A stretch of DNA of 64,000 nucleotides from Chromatiaceae bacterium (GCA_024235255.1 JACKMT010000001.1:1178001-1242000); one strand, 5' to 3'; shown: positions 16,301 to 25,536, numbered from the stretch's first letter. Numbers and translations: made by a program. The notes: generated by a model not told the origin, from the sequence alone.

Positions 16301-18982
16301 ATGGATGCTACCGGTGCCGCCGCAGAAGCCGATAAAACGCCTGTCAAGCGCAGGTCGGTTTGGCTGCCCACCAGTTGGGGTGTTATCTCCTTATTGCTGG
16401 CCGGCCTGTCGCTCGCACTGCTGCATACGGACTGGCTGTGGCGCTGGGACCAACTGCTCTACGACAGTCAACTGAAGTTCTGGTCGCGACCCGCACCGGA
16501 TGACATCCTGATCGTCGCCATAGATACTCCCAGTCTCTCCCGGATCGGCCGCTGGCCTTGGAACAGGCACCACCACGCGCTGCTGATTGAGCGCCTGACC
16601 GAAGCCGGCGCGAAAGCCATCGTGCTCGATATCCTGTTTGCCGAAGCCGAGTCGCGCTCACCGGACGCCGACCACAGCCTGGTCGACGCGGTGGCGGCCA
16701 GCGGCCGGGTGATACTGCCCGTCGTGTTCGAACAATCCGCCCCCGGCCAGCTACTGGTGGAGACGCTGCCGATGCCGGCGCTCGCGACGGCTGCCGCGGC
16801 ACTTGGCCATGTGCATATCGACCTCGACCCGGACGGCATCGCGCGCCGGGTTCATCTGATGGAAGGCCTCGGCAAACCCCGCTGGCCGAGCTTGAGCCTG
16901 GCGCTTCTGCGCATGCTCGATGCCGGCGCCTGGCAGCAGCTGCCGGGCGTGCGCAATCCGAACTTGACGATTGGCACCGAGGAGAACATCGTCCGCGACT
17001 ACCAGATTCTGCTGCCGTTTGCCGGCCCTCCCGGCCATTTCAGCCGGATATCCTACGTCGATGCACTGAACGGAACGGCGGCAGCCGAGATCTTCCGGGA
17101 CAAAATCGTGCTGGTTGGCGCCACGGCAACCGGACTGGGAGACGCCCTCCCAACCCCGGTATCCGGTTGGAACCAACCGATGGCCGGCGTTGAGATCAAT
17201 GCCAATCTGCTCGATGCACTCAGACGGGGGATCGCCATCGAACCGATCGAAGCGCGCTGGGGAAGCGCGTTGACGCTGTTTATTTTACTGCTGCCGTATC
17301 TTATCTATCCCCGGCTGAAACCCAGGTACGTGCTGATGACCAGCGCCTCCATGCTGCTGGTTACGCTGCTGCTCAGTGCGCTGCTGTTGCATGTGCTTCA
17401 GCTCTGGTTTCCACCGGTCTCCGCGCTGGTGGGACTGCTGCTGGGTTACCCCTTGTGGAGTCTGCTGCGGCTGGAGCATACCGTACGCTATTTCGAACAG
17501 GAGCTGGAGCGGCTGCACGCTGAACCCAGGGCCGTCTCGTTCTACAATGAATCCGTGGCGGTGGCCAACTGCCTCTCCTTTCTGCAGCGTATTATCCCTT
17601 TCAACGGCTGGGTACTGCGCGATGCTTCGGGTATCACCGTCGGCACCGGTTCCCGGCGGGCTGCTGCACCGCAAGCGAATGACGGCTCCGCTGCCGTCTC
17701 CTCTCCGCCGGTCGATCTGCTCCGGCTGGCAATCCCCGGCGACCGCGGTACGCTGGAGCTGGAGTTGCCGCGCAACGGCCAACCTCCCCTCTCTGGCGAG
17801 GCGATGAACCTGTTGCACGAGTTTGTCCGTCAGTTCGCCACGCCCGCGCGCAGCGAACCGAGAAACACCGTGGAGTTGATCGAAAGGCAGATTCAGCAGG
17901 TGCAACTGGCAGTCGCGGATATGCGCTCGATGCGTGGTCTGATCATGGATACGCTGCGGCAGATGCTCGACGGCGTGCTGGTCATCAACCCCGGCGGACA
18001 GGTGGTTCTGGCGAACAGCCAGGCTGCCCGTCTGCTTGGCTTCGAGTCCGAAGCATCGCTCACCGATTGCGGTGTGCTGCAGATCACCGGAGTACTGGAG
18101 CTGAGTGCCGGCAACTGGGATCAGGCGCTGCACAGTGTGCTGGTGGAGCAGGCAACCCTGTCACTGGAGGGAGAGATGCCGGGTGGAGTGGAGCTGCTGA
18201 TTCAGATGTCGCCGCTCTCGCTGACGCAGGGCAATCTGCACGGCATGATCCTGATCCTGTCGGACATTACCAAGCTCAAGCAGAGTGAGCGAAAGCGGGC
18301 GCAGGCGATCAACTTCCTATCCCACGATCTGCGCTCACCGATCACTTCGCTGCTCTCCCTGCTCCAGTGGAAGGAGAATGGCGACAACACGCTTACCAGT
18401 GAGGAGATGACTCGCCGCGTGGAGCGCTACGCCCGCAAAGCGCTGAAGCTTGCCGACAACTTTCTGCAGCTGGCCAGGGCGGAAAACAGCGATCAATCCG
18501 GCTTTCACGAAACCGATTTCGTCACCATTGCCCACAACGCAGTAGATGAAGCCTTCGCCGAGGCGCATAACAAAAATATCCAGCTCACGCGCAACATTGA
18601 GGTGGACGAAGCCTGGCTGAAAGGCGACGCCGGGCTGCTCGAGCGGGCCTTGACCAACCTGCTGGAAAACGCGATTCGGTACAGCCCTGCCGGCTCCAGC
18701 GTCCAACTCTCGCTGCGTACAGCTGCAGGCAGTGTCGAATGCTGCATCCAGGATCAGGGAGCTGGTATACCTGTCGCAGACCAACGGCGCATATTCGATC
18801 CGTTTCAGCGGGCCCAGAATGGCAGTGGCCAGCACCAGAGCGGCACTGGGCTGGGTCTCTCCTTCGTGCTGGTGGTGGCGCAGAAGCATCACGGCTCGGT
18901 GAGGGTAGAGAGCACACCCGGACAAGGCTCCAGCTTCTATCTCAGGATACCTCTCGATCCTGAGAAGCAGCCGCCTGATTGA
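16301..18982 (+). CDS. CHASE2-domain sensor histidine kinase
   Basis: An 893-residue membrane kinase. An N-terminal span (about 25-42) is followed by a large extracytoplasmic CHASE2 domain (about 45-320, with DDILIVAIDTPSLSRIGRWPW and a KIVLVGATATGLGD-like segment) and two or three spans near 325-390. A PAS-like region (about 545-650) precedes the kinase core: H-box FLSHDLRSP with His675, N-box LTNLLENAIRYSP, and the DQGAGIP and GTGLGLSF ATP-lid motifs. It likely phosphorylates the upstream regulator. The CHASE2 ligand is unknown. The C-terminus is complete. Confidence 0.9.
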   Translation: MDATGAAAEADKTPVKRRSVWLPTSWGVISLLLAGLSLALLHTDWLWRWDQLLYDSQLKFWSRPAPDDILIVAIDTPSLSRIGRWPWNRHHHALLIERLTEAGAKAIVLDILFAEAESRSPDADHSLVDAVAASGRVILPVVFEQSAPGQLLVETLPMPALATAAAALGHVHIDLDPDGIARRVHLMEGLGKPRWPSLSLALLRMLDAGAWQQLPGVRNPNLTIGTEENIVRDYQILLPFAGPPGHFSRISYVDALNGTAAAEIFRDKIVLVGATATGLGDALPTPVSGWNQPMAGVEINANLLDALRRGIAIEPIEARWGSALTLFILLLPYLIYPRLKPRYVLMTSASMLLVTLLLSALLLHVLQLWFPPVSALVGLLLGYPLWSLLRLEHTVRYFEQELERLHAEPRAVSFYNESVAVANCLSFLQRIIPFNGWVLRDASGITVGTGSRRAAAPQANDGSAAVSSPPVDLLRLAIPGDRGTLELELPRNGQPPLSGEAMNLLHEFVRQFATPARSEPRNTVELIERQIQQVQLAVADMRSMRGLIMDTLRQMLDGVLVINPGGQVVLANSQAARLLGFESEASLTDCGVLQITGVLELSAGNWDQALHSVLVEQATLSLEGEMPGGVELLIQMSPLSLTQGNLHGMILILSDITKLKQSERKRAQAINFLSHDLRSPITSLLSLLQWKENGDNTLTSEEMTRRVERYARKALKLADNFLQLARAENSDQSGFHETDFVTIAHNAVDEAFAEAHNKNIQLTRNIEVDEAWLKGDAGLLERALTNLLENAIRYSPAGSSVQLSLRTAAGSVECCIQDQGAGIPVADQRRIFDPFQRAQNGSGQHQSGTGLGLSFVLVVAQKHHGSVRVESTPGQGSSFYLRIPLDPEKQPPD

Positions 18983-19028
18983 ACTTGCAAAAATAACCGA
19001 CCATTCACTGGACAAGTAAAGTGGGATT

Positions 19029-19844
19029 TCAGCCCGCTTGCTGCATATGCACATCCATCTGCGGAAACGGAATCGAGATGCCGTTGTCGTCGAAGGCGAG
19101 TTTGATCTTCTCGGTCAGGTCGAACTTGACCGCCCAGTAGTCACTGTTTTTCACCCAGGGGCGGACGACAAAGTTGACGCTGCTGTCAGCCAGTTCGGCT
19201 ACAGCTACGGTGTAAGCCGGATCCTTCAATACCCGCTCGTCATCGTCCAACACCTGCTGCATGATCGCGCGAGCTCTGCGCAGGTCGTCGCCGTAGCTGA
19301 TGCCGAATACCATGTCAATGCGTCTGGTCTCTCGGGCAGAATAGTTGGTGATCGCGCCGTTATAGATACTGCCGTTGGGCACGATAATCTCCCGGTTGTC
19401 GCCGGTGCGCATCGTGGTACTGAAAATATTGATCGCCTCGACCACACCCGCCGTGCCACCTGCCTCGACATAGTCACCGGCTTTGAATGGCCGGAATATG
19501 ATCATCATCACTCCGGCGGCAAAATTCTGCAGCGACCCCTGCAGCGCCAGGCCGACAGCCAGGCCGGCGGCGCCGAGCAGCGCAATGAGCGAGGTGGTAT
19601 TGACGCCCAGTTGATCGAGTGCGGCGACGATAACGAACAACAGCAGCAAACTCTTGACGATGGAGCTGATGAAATTGACAAGAATTTCGTCCATTCTCGA
19701 CTTGACCAGCAGCTTGCGCAGCACCTTGACCACAACACCAATCACCATCCGGCCAAAGTAAAAAATCACCAGCGCCAGCGAGATATTGATCGCCCAGGGT
19801 ATAACGTAGACCGAAAAAATCTCCTGAATGTTCAAATTTATCAT
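19029..19844 (-). CDS. mscS: Small-conductance mechanosensitive channel
   Basis: A 271-residue MscS/YggB homologue that opens on hypo-osmotic shock. Three N-terminal membrane helices (about 8-30, 58-78, 84-115) end in the pore-lining Gly/Ala-rich TM3 with GLAVGLALQGSLQNFAAG. The beta domain motif RPFKAGDYVE and the VPNGSI segment follow, then the cytosolic vestibule. It is slightly shorter than the E. coli 286 residues. It converges with the histidine kinase across 46 bp with no clear terminator. Confidence 0.93.
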   Translation of the reverse strand: MINLNIQEIFSVYVIPWAINISLALVIFYFGRMVIGVVVKVLRKLLVKSRMDEILVNFISSIVKSLLLLFVIVAALDQLGVNTTSLIALLGAAGLAVGLALQGSLQNFAAGVMMIIFRPFKAGDYVEAGGTAGVVEAINIFSTTMRTGDNREIIVPNGSIYNGAITNYSARETRRIDMVFGISYGDDLRRARAIMQQVLDDDERVLKDPAYTVAVAELADSSVNFVVRPWVKNSDYWAVKFDLTEKIKLAFDDNGISIPFPQMDVHMQQAG

Positions 19845-20162
19845 TACTATAATCCTTAAAATTCAATCAATTGCATTACCATTCAATAACACCCGCAGAT
19901 GCTGAAGCGCGGGCAGCAAGGCTGGCAGGCTACCACAACTGCCGACACTGACAACACGACAAGCAGTGAAATTTTGTGGCGGATGGTGTTGATTCCCGCG
20001 ACAAGTTAGAAAACTATACCTAATAGAAACCCATGTACGATAGAAAATACCAATTATCGTTATTGCACAATTCAATTGGAGGAAATTGCCGATTTTTACT
20101 AGTCTAGGAACACGTACTGAGGCAAGTGCGCATCAACCAATATCTATCACGAGGAGAAGATA
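19845..20162. other. Regulatory region before the rubrerythrin operon
   Basis: This 318-bp gap between mscS and rubrerythrin has no gene. An inverted repeat CGATA-N12-TATCG (20038-20059) lies about 100 bp before the rubrerythrin start within an AT-rich stretch and is a candidate operator, perhaps for a peroxide or iron regulator. Nearby ATAG/CTAT elements are suggestive of OxyR-type half-sites but do not fit the full spacing. A good Shine-Dalgarno (GAGGAGA) precedes the ATG at 20163. Confidence 0.35.
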
Positions 20163-20579
20163 ATGGACCTCAAAGGAAGTAAAACCGAACAGAATCTGAA
20201 GGACGCTTTCGCAGGCGAATCCCAGGCCAACCGCCGCTATCTCTATTTCGCGGCAAAAGCCGATGTCGAAGGCTACAACGACGTCGCCGCGCTGTTCCGC
20301 TCGACTGCGGAAGGCGAGACCGGCCATGCCCACGGTCATCTGGAGTACCTGGAAGCCTCCGGCGACCCGGCCACCGGCCTGCCGATCGGCCCCACCGCCG
20401 ACAACCTGAAGGCAGCCGTTGCCGGCGAAACCCACGAGTACACCGACATGTATCCGGGCATGGCCAAATCCGCCCGCGAAGAGGGTTTTGATGAGATTGC
20501 CGACTGGTTCGAGACGCTCGCCAAGGCAGAGCGTTCCCACGCCAATCGTTACCAGAAAGCATTGAACGAGATGGATTAG
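20163..20579 (+). CDS. Rubrerythrin family di-iron protein (no rubredoxin domain)
   Basis: A 138-residue four-helix-bundle di-iron protein that probably reduces peroxide. Ligand candidates are visible in ordered positions: Glu19 (AGESQAN), Glu52/His55 (EGETGHA), Glu89/Glu92 (GETHEYTDMYP) and Glu123/His126 (KAERSHANRY). The C-terminal rubredoxin domain of classical rubrerythrin is absent, so an external electron donor is needed. The Fe-S protein encoded next is an obvious candidate partner (inference). It is the first gene of a four-gene plus-strand operon. Confidence 0.92.
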   Translation: MDLKGSKTEQNLKDAFAGESQANRRYLYFAAKADVEGYNDVAALFRSTAEGETGHAHGHLEYLEASGDPATGLPIGPTADNLKAAVAGETHEYTDMYPGMAKSAREEGFDEIADWFETLAKAERSHANRYQKALNEMD

Positions 20580-20589
20580 CAGATGGCAG

Positions 20590-20610
20590 CCGGGGCCGTT
20601 CAGGCCCCGG
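20590..20610 (+). other. Intercistronic GC-rich hairpin after rubrerythrin
   Basis: A perfect 8-bp stem CCGGGGCC / GGCCCCGG with loop GTTCA lies 10 bp after the rubrerythrin stop and 25 bp before the next start. It has no T-run, so it is unlikely to be a full terminator. It could stabilise the rubrerythrin mRNA or attenuate downstream expression, giving more rubrerythrin than Fe-S protein. Confidence 0.5.
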
Positions 20611-20635
20611 TGTCAGATAATCAGAGGCAAACGTC

Positions 20636-21967
20636 ATGGCAGTAAAAGAAGGCAATCTGGAAGCACCGATCAGACACCCCCTGGACTGGAAGAATCCCGA
20701 TTTTTATAACGAAGAGTCACTCTACCAGGAGTTGGAAAGAGTTTACGACCATTGCCACGGCTGTCGCCGCTGTGTCAGCCTGTGCAACGCCTTTCCCACG
20801 CTGTTCGACCTGGTCGACGAATCCTCCACCATGGAAGTGGACGGCGTTAAAAAAGAGGATTACTGGAAGGTGGTGGATCACTGCTACCTGTGCGACCTCT
20901 GCTATATGACCAAGTGCCCCTACACCCCGCCGCACGAATGGAATCTCGACTTTCCCCATCTGATGCTGCGCGCCAAGGCGGTAAAATTCAAACAGGGCGA
21001 AGTCAGACTGCGCGACAAGATCCTGACCAGTACGGATACCGTCGGCAGCCTTGCCGGCATCCCGGTAGTGGCGGGTATAGTGAATGCCGCCAACAAGGCG
21101 AAGCCGACGCGCAAGCTGCTGGAATCGGTGCTCGGAGTGCACGCCGATGCCAGACTGCCCGAGTACCATTCGAAGACCATGCGCTCGCGGCTCGCGGCGA
21201 AAATAGGCGCCGATACCAAAGGCGAAGCGGCCGGTGCCACCAAAGGCAGAGTCGCGCTCTTCGCGACCTGCTACGGCAACCGCAACGAGCCGGTCATCGG
21301 CGAGGATCTGGCGGCGGTGTTCGAGCACAACGGCATACCGGTGACGATGGCGGAGCAGGAGCAGTGCTGCGGCATGCCCAAGCTGGAGCTGGGCGATATC
21401 GAATCGGTCGAGAAAGCCAAGAACGCCAATATTCCGGTGCTGGCCAGGCTGGTCGAGCAGGGTTGGGATATAGTCGCGCCGATCCCTTCCTGCGCATTGA
21501 TGTTCAAACAAGAGCTGCCCTTGATATTTCCGGACGATCCTCAGGTGAAAAAAGTGAGCGAAGCGATATTCGACCCGTTCGAGTACCTGATGCTGCGCCA
21601 CAAAGAGGGAAAACTGAATACCAAATTCAAAAATCCGCTGGGTAAAGTCGCCTACCATGCGGCCTGCCATCAGCGGGTGCAGAATGTGGGCTCCAAAACC
21701 AAAGAGCTGCTCTCGCTGATTCCCGACACCCAGGTGGAAGCGATAGAGCGCTGCTCCGGCCATGACGGAACCTACGCGGTCAAGAAAGAGTTCCACGAAT
21801 CCGCGATGAAGATTGTTCGGCCGGTGGTCAGCCGGGTAAAAAATGCCAAGGCCGACTATTACGGCAGCGACTGCCCGATGGCGGGACACCACATCGAACA
21901 CGGCATGGCCGATGGCAGCAAGACCCAGCACCCGATGAGTCTGCTGCGCAAGGCCTATGGTATTTAA
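20636..21967 (+). CDS. GlpC/HdrD-like Fe-S oxidoreductase associated with rubrerythrin
   Basis: A 443-residue soluble protein. Its N-terminus carries two ferredoxin-like 4Fe-4S motifs: C40-x2-C43-x2-C46-x3-C50 and C83-x2-C86-x2-C89-x4-C94. Its C-terminal half has CCG-domain signatures of heterodisulfide reductase subunits (an ATCYGN segment, EQCCGMP, AACHQR, ERCSGHDGT). The usual role is electron transfer or disulfide chemistry. The linkage rubrerythrin, this protein, DUF3501 recurs in Proteobacteria, suggesting it feeds electrons to rubrerythrin, but this is inference. No membrane span is visible. Confidence 0.88.
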   Translation: MAVKEGNLEAPIRHPLDWKNPDFYNEESLYQELERVYDHCHGCRRCVSLCNAFPTLFDLVDESSTMEVDGVKKEDYWKVVDHCYLCDLCYMTKCPYTPPHEWNLDFPHLMLRAKAVKFKQGEVRLRDKILTSTDTVGSLAGIPVVAGIVNAANKAKPTRKLLESVLGVHADARLPEYHSKTMRSRLAAKIGADTKGEAAGATKGRVALFATCYGNRNEPVIGEDLAAVFEHNGIPVTMAEQEQCCGMPKLELGDIESVEKAKNANIPVLARLVEQGWDIVAPIPSCALMFKQELPLIFPDDPQVKKVSEAIFDPFEYLMLRHKEGKLNTKFKNPLGKVAYHAACHQRVQNVGSKTKELLSLIPDTQVEAIERCSGHDGTYAVKKEFHESAMKIVRPVVSRVKNAKADYYGSDCPMAGHHIEHGMADGSKTQHPMSLLRKAYGI

Positions 21968-21986
21968 CTGAAGACGGGAGAAGAGA

Positions 21987-22274
21987 ATGGCTAACGAAGG
22001 CTACCACGAACCGGTCGAAGAACTCAGCAGTGAAACCCGAGATATGCACAGAGCGATCGTCTCGCTGATGGAGGAGCTGGAAGCGGTTGACTGGTACAAC
22101 CAACGGGTCGATGCCTGTGCCAACCCGGAATTGAAGGCGATTCTCGCGCACAACCGCGACGAAGAGAAAGAGCACGCCGCGATGGTGCTGGAGTGGATCC
22201 GCCGGCAGGACCCGAGCTTCGACAAAGAGCTGCGAGATTTTCTGTTCACCGAGAAAGTGATTGCGCACGACTAA
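21987..22274 (+). CDS. EncFtn-type encapsulated-ferritin-like protein without targeting tail
   Basis: A 95-residue protein closely resembling the helical core of Rhodospirillum rubrum EncFtn. The ferroxidase residues fall at equivalent positions: Glu30 and Glu32 in MEELEAVDWY (with Trp36, Tyr37), and Glu60 and His63 in RDEEKEHAAM. EncFtn normally continues for tens of residues to a C-terminal encapsulin-localisation peptide; here the chain stops after LFTEKVIAHD, and no encapsulin gene is nearby. The start ATG has GGGAGAAGAG upstream. It is 19 bp after the Fe-S gene and 44 bp before DUF3501. It probably oxidises Fe(II), acting free in the cytosol or with an encapsulin encoded elsewhere. Confidence 0.85.
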   Translation: MANEGYHEPVEELSSETRDMHRAIVSLMEELEAVDWYNQRVDACANPELKAILAHNRDEEKEHAAMVLEWIRRQDPSFDKELRDFLFTEKVIAHD

Positions 22275-22318
22275 ATCTTGATGCCCTGCTGAACAGCGAG
22301 CATCCTAGGAATTCTGAA

Positions 22319-22900
22319 ATGAGCAAATTGACCCGCGAAGATCTTTACAGTCTGGAAAAATACTCAAACATTCGCAACGAGTTCCGCGCCAAGGTGATGG
22401 AGCATAAAAAGCAGCGGCGCGTGGCCATCGGTGATCACGCCGCACTCTACTTCGAAGACCAATTGACCATGCAGTACCAGGTTCAGGAGATGCTGCGCAT
22501 CGAGCGCATCTTCGAAGCGGAAGGCATTCAGGAGGAGCTGGACGTCTACAATCCGCTGATTCCCGACGGCATGAACTGGAAAGCCACCTTCATGATCGAG
22601 TACGACGATGTCGAGGAGCGCAAACGGGCACTGGCAAAAATGATCGGCATCGAGCGCGGTCTGTGGGTGCGGGTTGATGGCTTTGATAAAGTCAATCCGA
22701 TCGCCAACGAAGACCTAGAGCGGGCAACTGCGGACAAGACGTCGTCGGTTCACTTCGTGCGCTTTGAGCTCACACCGGAGATGGCTGCAGCAGTAAAACA
22801 GGGTGCACAGATAACAGCGGGTATCGAACACCCCGCCTACACCGAGCAGACCAGGCTGGCTCCCGACATTCGCAACTCCCTGGCCGGCGATCTGCACTGA
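22319..22900 (+). CDS. DUF3501 family protein
   Basis: A 193-residue soluble protein starting MSKLTREDLYSLEKYSNIR, the characteristic opening of DUF3501, with the HKKQRRVAIGDHA segment and an LTMQYQVQEMLRIERIFE helix. The function is unknown. The family is repeatedly found beside rubrerythrin and the HdrD-like Fe-S protein, so it probably serves the same peroxide/iron pathway. The frame is open 42 codons upstream into the EncFtn gene, but the ATG at 22319 has an AGGA eight bases before it and the family-typical start. Confidence 0.88.
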   Translation: MSKLTREDLYSLEKYSNIRNEFRAKVMEHKKQRRVAIGDHAALYFEDQLTMQYQVQEMLRIERIFEAEGIQEELDVYNPLIPDGMNWKATFMIEYDDVEERKRALAKMIGIERGLWVRVDGFDKVNPIANEDLERATADKTSSVHFVRFELTPEMAAAVKQGAQITAGIEHPAYTEQTRLAPDIRNSLAGDLH

Positions 22901-22912
22901 TGCTGTTTCCAT

Positions 22913-23770
22913 TCACTCTGTGGTGGTGCGCATCTGCCGGAACTGAATCACTGCCACCCCGATGAGCGTAAGCAGACCGCCGATCGCCTTGTAGGCGGTA
23001 AACGACTCGCCGAGAATCAGCACCCCCGCGGCAACACCGATCACCGGCGCCAGCAGCGTGAATGGCACCACCTGGTTGACCTGCAGCCTGGCCAGCAGCC
23101 GATACCAGAGATAATAGGCGACGATGGACGAAGCCAGAACGATATATGCCAGCGCGGCCCAAGCCTTCCATTCGGCGCCTCGGATAGCAGTCAGCTGATC
23201 CGTTTCGAACAGCAAGGAGAGCAGGGCCAACGGAGGCACGGCCAGCAGGCTTAACCAGCCGATAATGGTCAGCGGATGCAGCTGCGGCATACGTTTGATC
23301 AGAATGTTAGATCCGGCCCAGCACAATGCGGCGATCAGCAGTGCAACAATCGCAATCGGGGTGCCACCCCCGGGCTCGCCCGCCAGCAGTCCGGCGCCAA
23401 TGAATGCCATGCCCATACCGGCCGCACGCACCCAACCCAACTTGTCTGCAAAGAACAGCGCCGCCAGCATCGAACTGAAAGGGACCCCAAGCTGTATCAA
23501 CAGTGCAGCAGTTGCCGCATCAGCTCCTCTCAGCCCCAGAAACAGCAAGCCAAAATGCCCCACGCCCATGGTAAGGGAGAGCAGTAACAACAGCTTCAAC
23601 TGAGCCCTCTCCGGGCGAAAAAGGGGCGTGATCAGTATGCCGACGAATAGAAACCTAACCACCGTCAAAGCCAGCGGCGGAATTTCTGTTACAGCGGTTT
23701 TGATTGCAACGAAATTGAAACCCCAGATCAGTACGACTGTGAGAGCCTGAAGCAGATCGATTGGCCGCAT
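22913..23770 (-). CDS. EamA/DMT-superfamily inner-membrane transporter
   Basis: A 285-residue polytopic protein with about ten hydrophobic helices in two EamA repeats, starting MRPIDLLQALTVVLIWGFNF, a signature of the RhaT/YdcZ-like drug/metabolite exporter family. The second repeat begins near 140 (ALCWAGSNILIKR). Members export amino acids or other small metabolites; the substrate cannot be told from sequence. It converges with the DUF3501 gene, 12 bp apart. Confidence 0.9.
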   Translation of the reverse strand: MRPIDLLQALTVVLIWGFNFVAIKTAVTEIPPLALTVVRFLFVGILITPLFRPERAQLKLLLLLSLTMGVGHFGLLFLGLRGADAATAALLIQLGVPFSSMLAALFFADKLGWVRAAGMGMAFIGAGLLAGEPGGGTPIAIVALLIAALCWAGSNILIKRMPQLHPLTIIGWLSLLAVPPLALLSLLFETDQLTAIRGAEWKAWAALAYIVLASSIVAYYLWYRLLARLQVNQVVPFTLLAPVIGVAAGVLILGESFTAYKAIGGLLTLIGVAVIQFRQMRTTTE

Positions 23771-23993
23771 TGTGATCCCGGTGCAAACGTTTAAACGTGT
23801 TATTTTACCTCGGTTGGAGAGAAATAGATCCTGCCCACCCGAGTTGACTCCAACCCCGGTCGTGCCATACTCGTTTTTACTCGGGAGATGCGTTAACTCA
23901 GATCCGGCCCTGATTTTTTACGCAACCAAACCGATGTGACCCAAATGCCGGTCAAACACTCATGGAAAAACTATCGGAACAACGGAGGGATTG

Positions 23994-25145
23994 ATGGCAA
24001 GTTCCGTAACGTATGAAAATGACTTTATCGTGGGAGGCACATCCGATTCACTGGTGACGCCCAACTTCCGCCTGCAAGAGTTTGTTGCGCCGGACGGTAC
24101 GGTATTCGTGCATCGGGAGCTGGTTGCCGGATTGCAGCTGCTGCGAGAGAATCTCGACGCTCCGATCAGTATTGCCAACATGAAACCGCCGCAAAGCTTT
24201 AACCCTGCAGCGAAAGGAGTGTCTATCCTGGTAACCGCAAAAGATCCAGAAGCGTTGCTGAGCAAGGCGCAGCAACTGCAGAAATCGGGCTATTTTCAGC
24301 GGGTTGAGCTGAGTGGCAACGAGCTCTATCTGGAGATTCCCAATCCGGACAACTTCCCATCGATCCCGCCAAAACTGGCATTCGACTGTGGCGTCAGGGT
24401 TACCGCTGCATTCGAAACCAGCGGCGACCCCTTCCAGCAGGTGACCGGTAATTTTGATGGCGCGGGACTCTCTTTCGGCCCGATTCAATGCAACCTGAAA
24501 ACCGGCACGCTGCAGGAGCTTTTCCGGCGCATGCGCGGTGAAGACGCCGCACGTCTGCAGCGTTGTTTCGGCAATGATGCCGAATATCTCGCCTTCTGGC
24601 GCATTCTGGACGGCTCCCGCAGCGCAGCGGTGCAATGGGCCGATCAACTGAGCCGCGGCAGATATAAACACGATTTCGCCCAACCCTGGAAAGGGTACCT
24701 GCAGGCAGTAGGTAGAGATGCGCTGTTTCAGAAGGTGATATTGAGATACGCCTACGACAAGTACGGCAAATTGTTGATGGCAAGCCTCGCCTTCGCACGC
24801 GGCATCTCGCCGATACGCATTGATAATCTGCGCTGCCTGGCCGCGCTCTACGACATGGGCGTGCAGCAAGGCAGTCTGCATAGCGCACACAGTCAGATAA
24901 GACGCCGGGTGCAGCAGGAGCAACCGCAAGATCAGTTCGCCTTGACCCGTATTCTGGTCGAGGAGCGGGCAAAAAAGGCGTCGCCGCGCTGGCGCGCCGA
25001 CTGCCTGAGCCGCCGCCTCTGCATTCTTGAGCGGCAGCCGGTTTCGATCTCCCTGGAGGGCCAGCAGTCCCGCCGTGAAAACCGCTGCAGCTACCTGCTG
25101 AGAAACTGCCCGGTGCGGAGCCTGGAGAGCTATCTTGCCGGCTGA
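23994..25145 (+). CDS. Degenerate M15-like plus lysozyme/chitosanase-like protein
   Basis: A 383-residue protein with no signal peptide. The first 115 residues look like a peptidase M15A domain (VTPNFRLQEFVAPDGT...VHRELVAGLQLLRENL), but the histidine/aspartate zinc ligands are missing; the usual GxAxDI position reads KGVSILV. From about 125 on, a segment with FETSGDPFQQVTGNFDGAGL and SFGPIQ resembles lysozyme- or chitosanase-like domains of phage-type cell-wall hydrolases, keeping an early glutamate. The start is the ATG at 23994, five bases after GGAGG; a TTG precedes it directly. The role is not established; a prophage-derived or antibacterial effector origin is possible. Confidence 0.6.
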   Translation: MASSVTYENDFIVGGTSDSLVTPNFRLQEFVAPDGTVFVHRELVAGLQLLRENLDAPISIANMKPPQSFNPAAKGVSILVTAKDPEALLSKAQQLQKSGYFQRVELSGNELYLEIPNPDNFPSIPPKLAFDCGVRVTAAFETSGDPFQQVTGNFDGAGLSFGPIQCNLKTGTLQELFRRMRGEDAARLQRCFGNDAEYLAFWRILDGSRSAAVQWADQLSRGRYKHDFAQPWKGYLQAVGRDALFQKVILRYAYDKYGKLLMASLAFARGISPIRIDNLRCLAALYDMGVQQGSLHSAHSQIRRRVQQEQPQDQFALTRILVEERAKKASPRWRADCLSRRLCILERQPVSISLEGQQSRRENRCSYLLRNCPVRSLESYLAG

Positions 25146-25469
25146 ATGATTGTAGTCAATGATCTCAGACTCGATTAACCGGTCGGCAGAATTGCACCGG
25201 TTGGAATCTCTGTATGCGTCGTCACACACTCTTCCTTCGGGAGTGAGAGTAAGCCCCCTAATCTGTCGCGGTATCCGGACAGCGTGTTCGATCATTTCCG
25301 GAATAGACTGATTTTTCCGCTTCTTCAGCCGAAATCCTCTACGTCGAGTTCAATAAATTCGGGTGTTTGCGCATCGTCAGAAGAACTGCTGTCGAAAAAC
25401 TTTACACTTCACGTGAAGGCGAATTAAGGTTATTTTATATACTGTTGTTTTTATTGTGCATTTAAATTA
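25146..25469. other. Upstream region of the PEP-CTERM gene
   Basis: This stretch of about 320 bp has no open frame of note. A small imperfect hairpin with a TTCG loop (about 25227-25250) could end the upstream transcript. Toward the right the region becomes AT-rich and leads into the sigma-54 element at 25470. Confidence 0.4.
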
Positions 25470-25485
25470 TGGCACATAAAATGCT
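25470..25485 (+). promoter_or_regulatory. Sigma-54 (RpoN) promoter candidate
   Basis: TGGCACATAAAATGCT matches the -24/-12 consensus TGGCAC-N5-TTGCW with one mismatch and, importantly, the invariant GG-N10-GC spacing (GG at 25471-25472, GC at 25483-25484). It lies 52 bp before the chosen start of the PEP-CTERM gene, giving a leader of about 40 nt. RpoN with PrsK/PrsR is known to control PEP-CTERM genes in exosortase-A bacteria, which fits. Confidence 0.65.
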
Positions 25486-25536
25486 TAAATGGGTTTGTAC
25501 AGAAATCTCAGTCGTTTAGACACTGCAGGTGGAATC

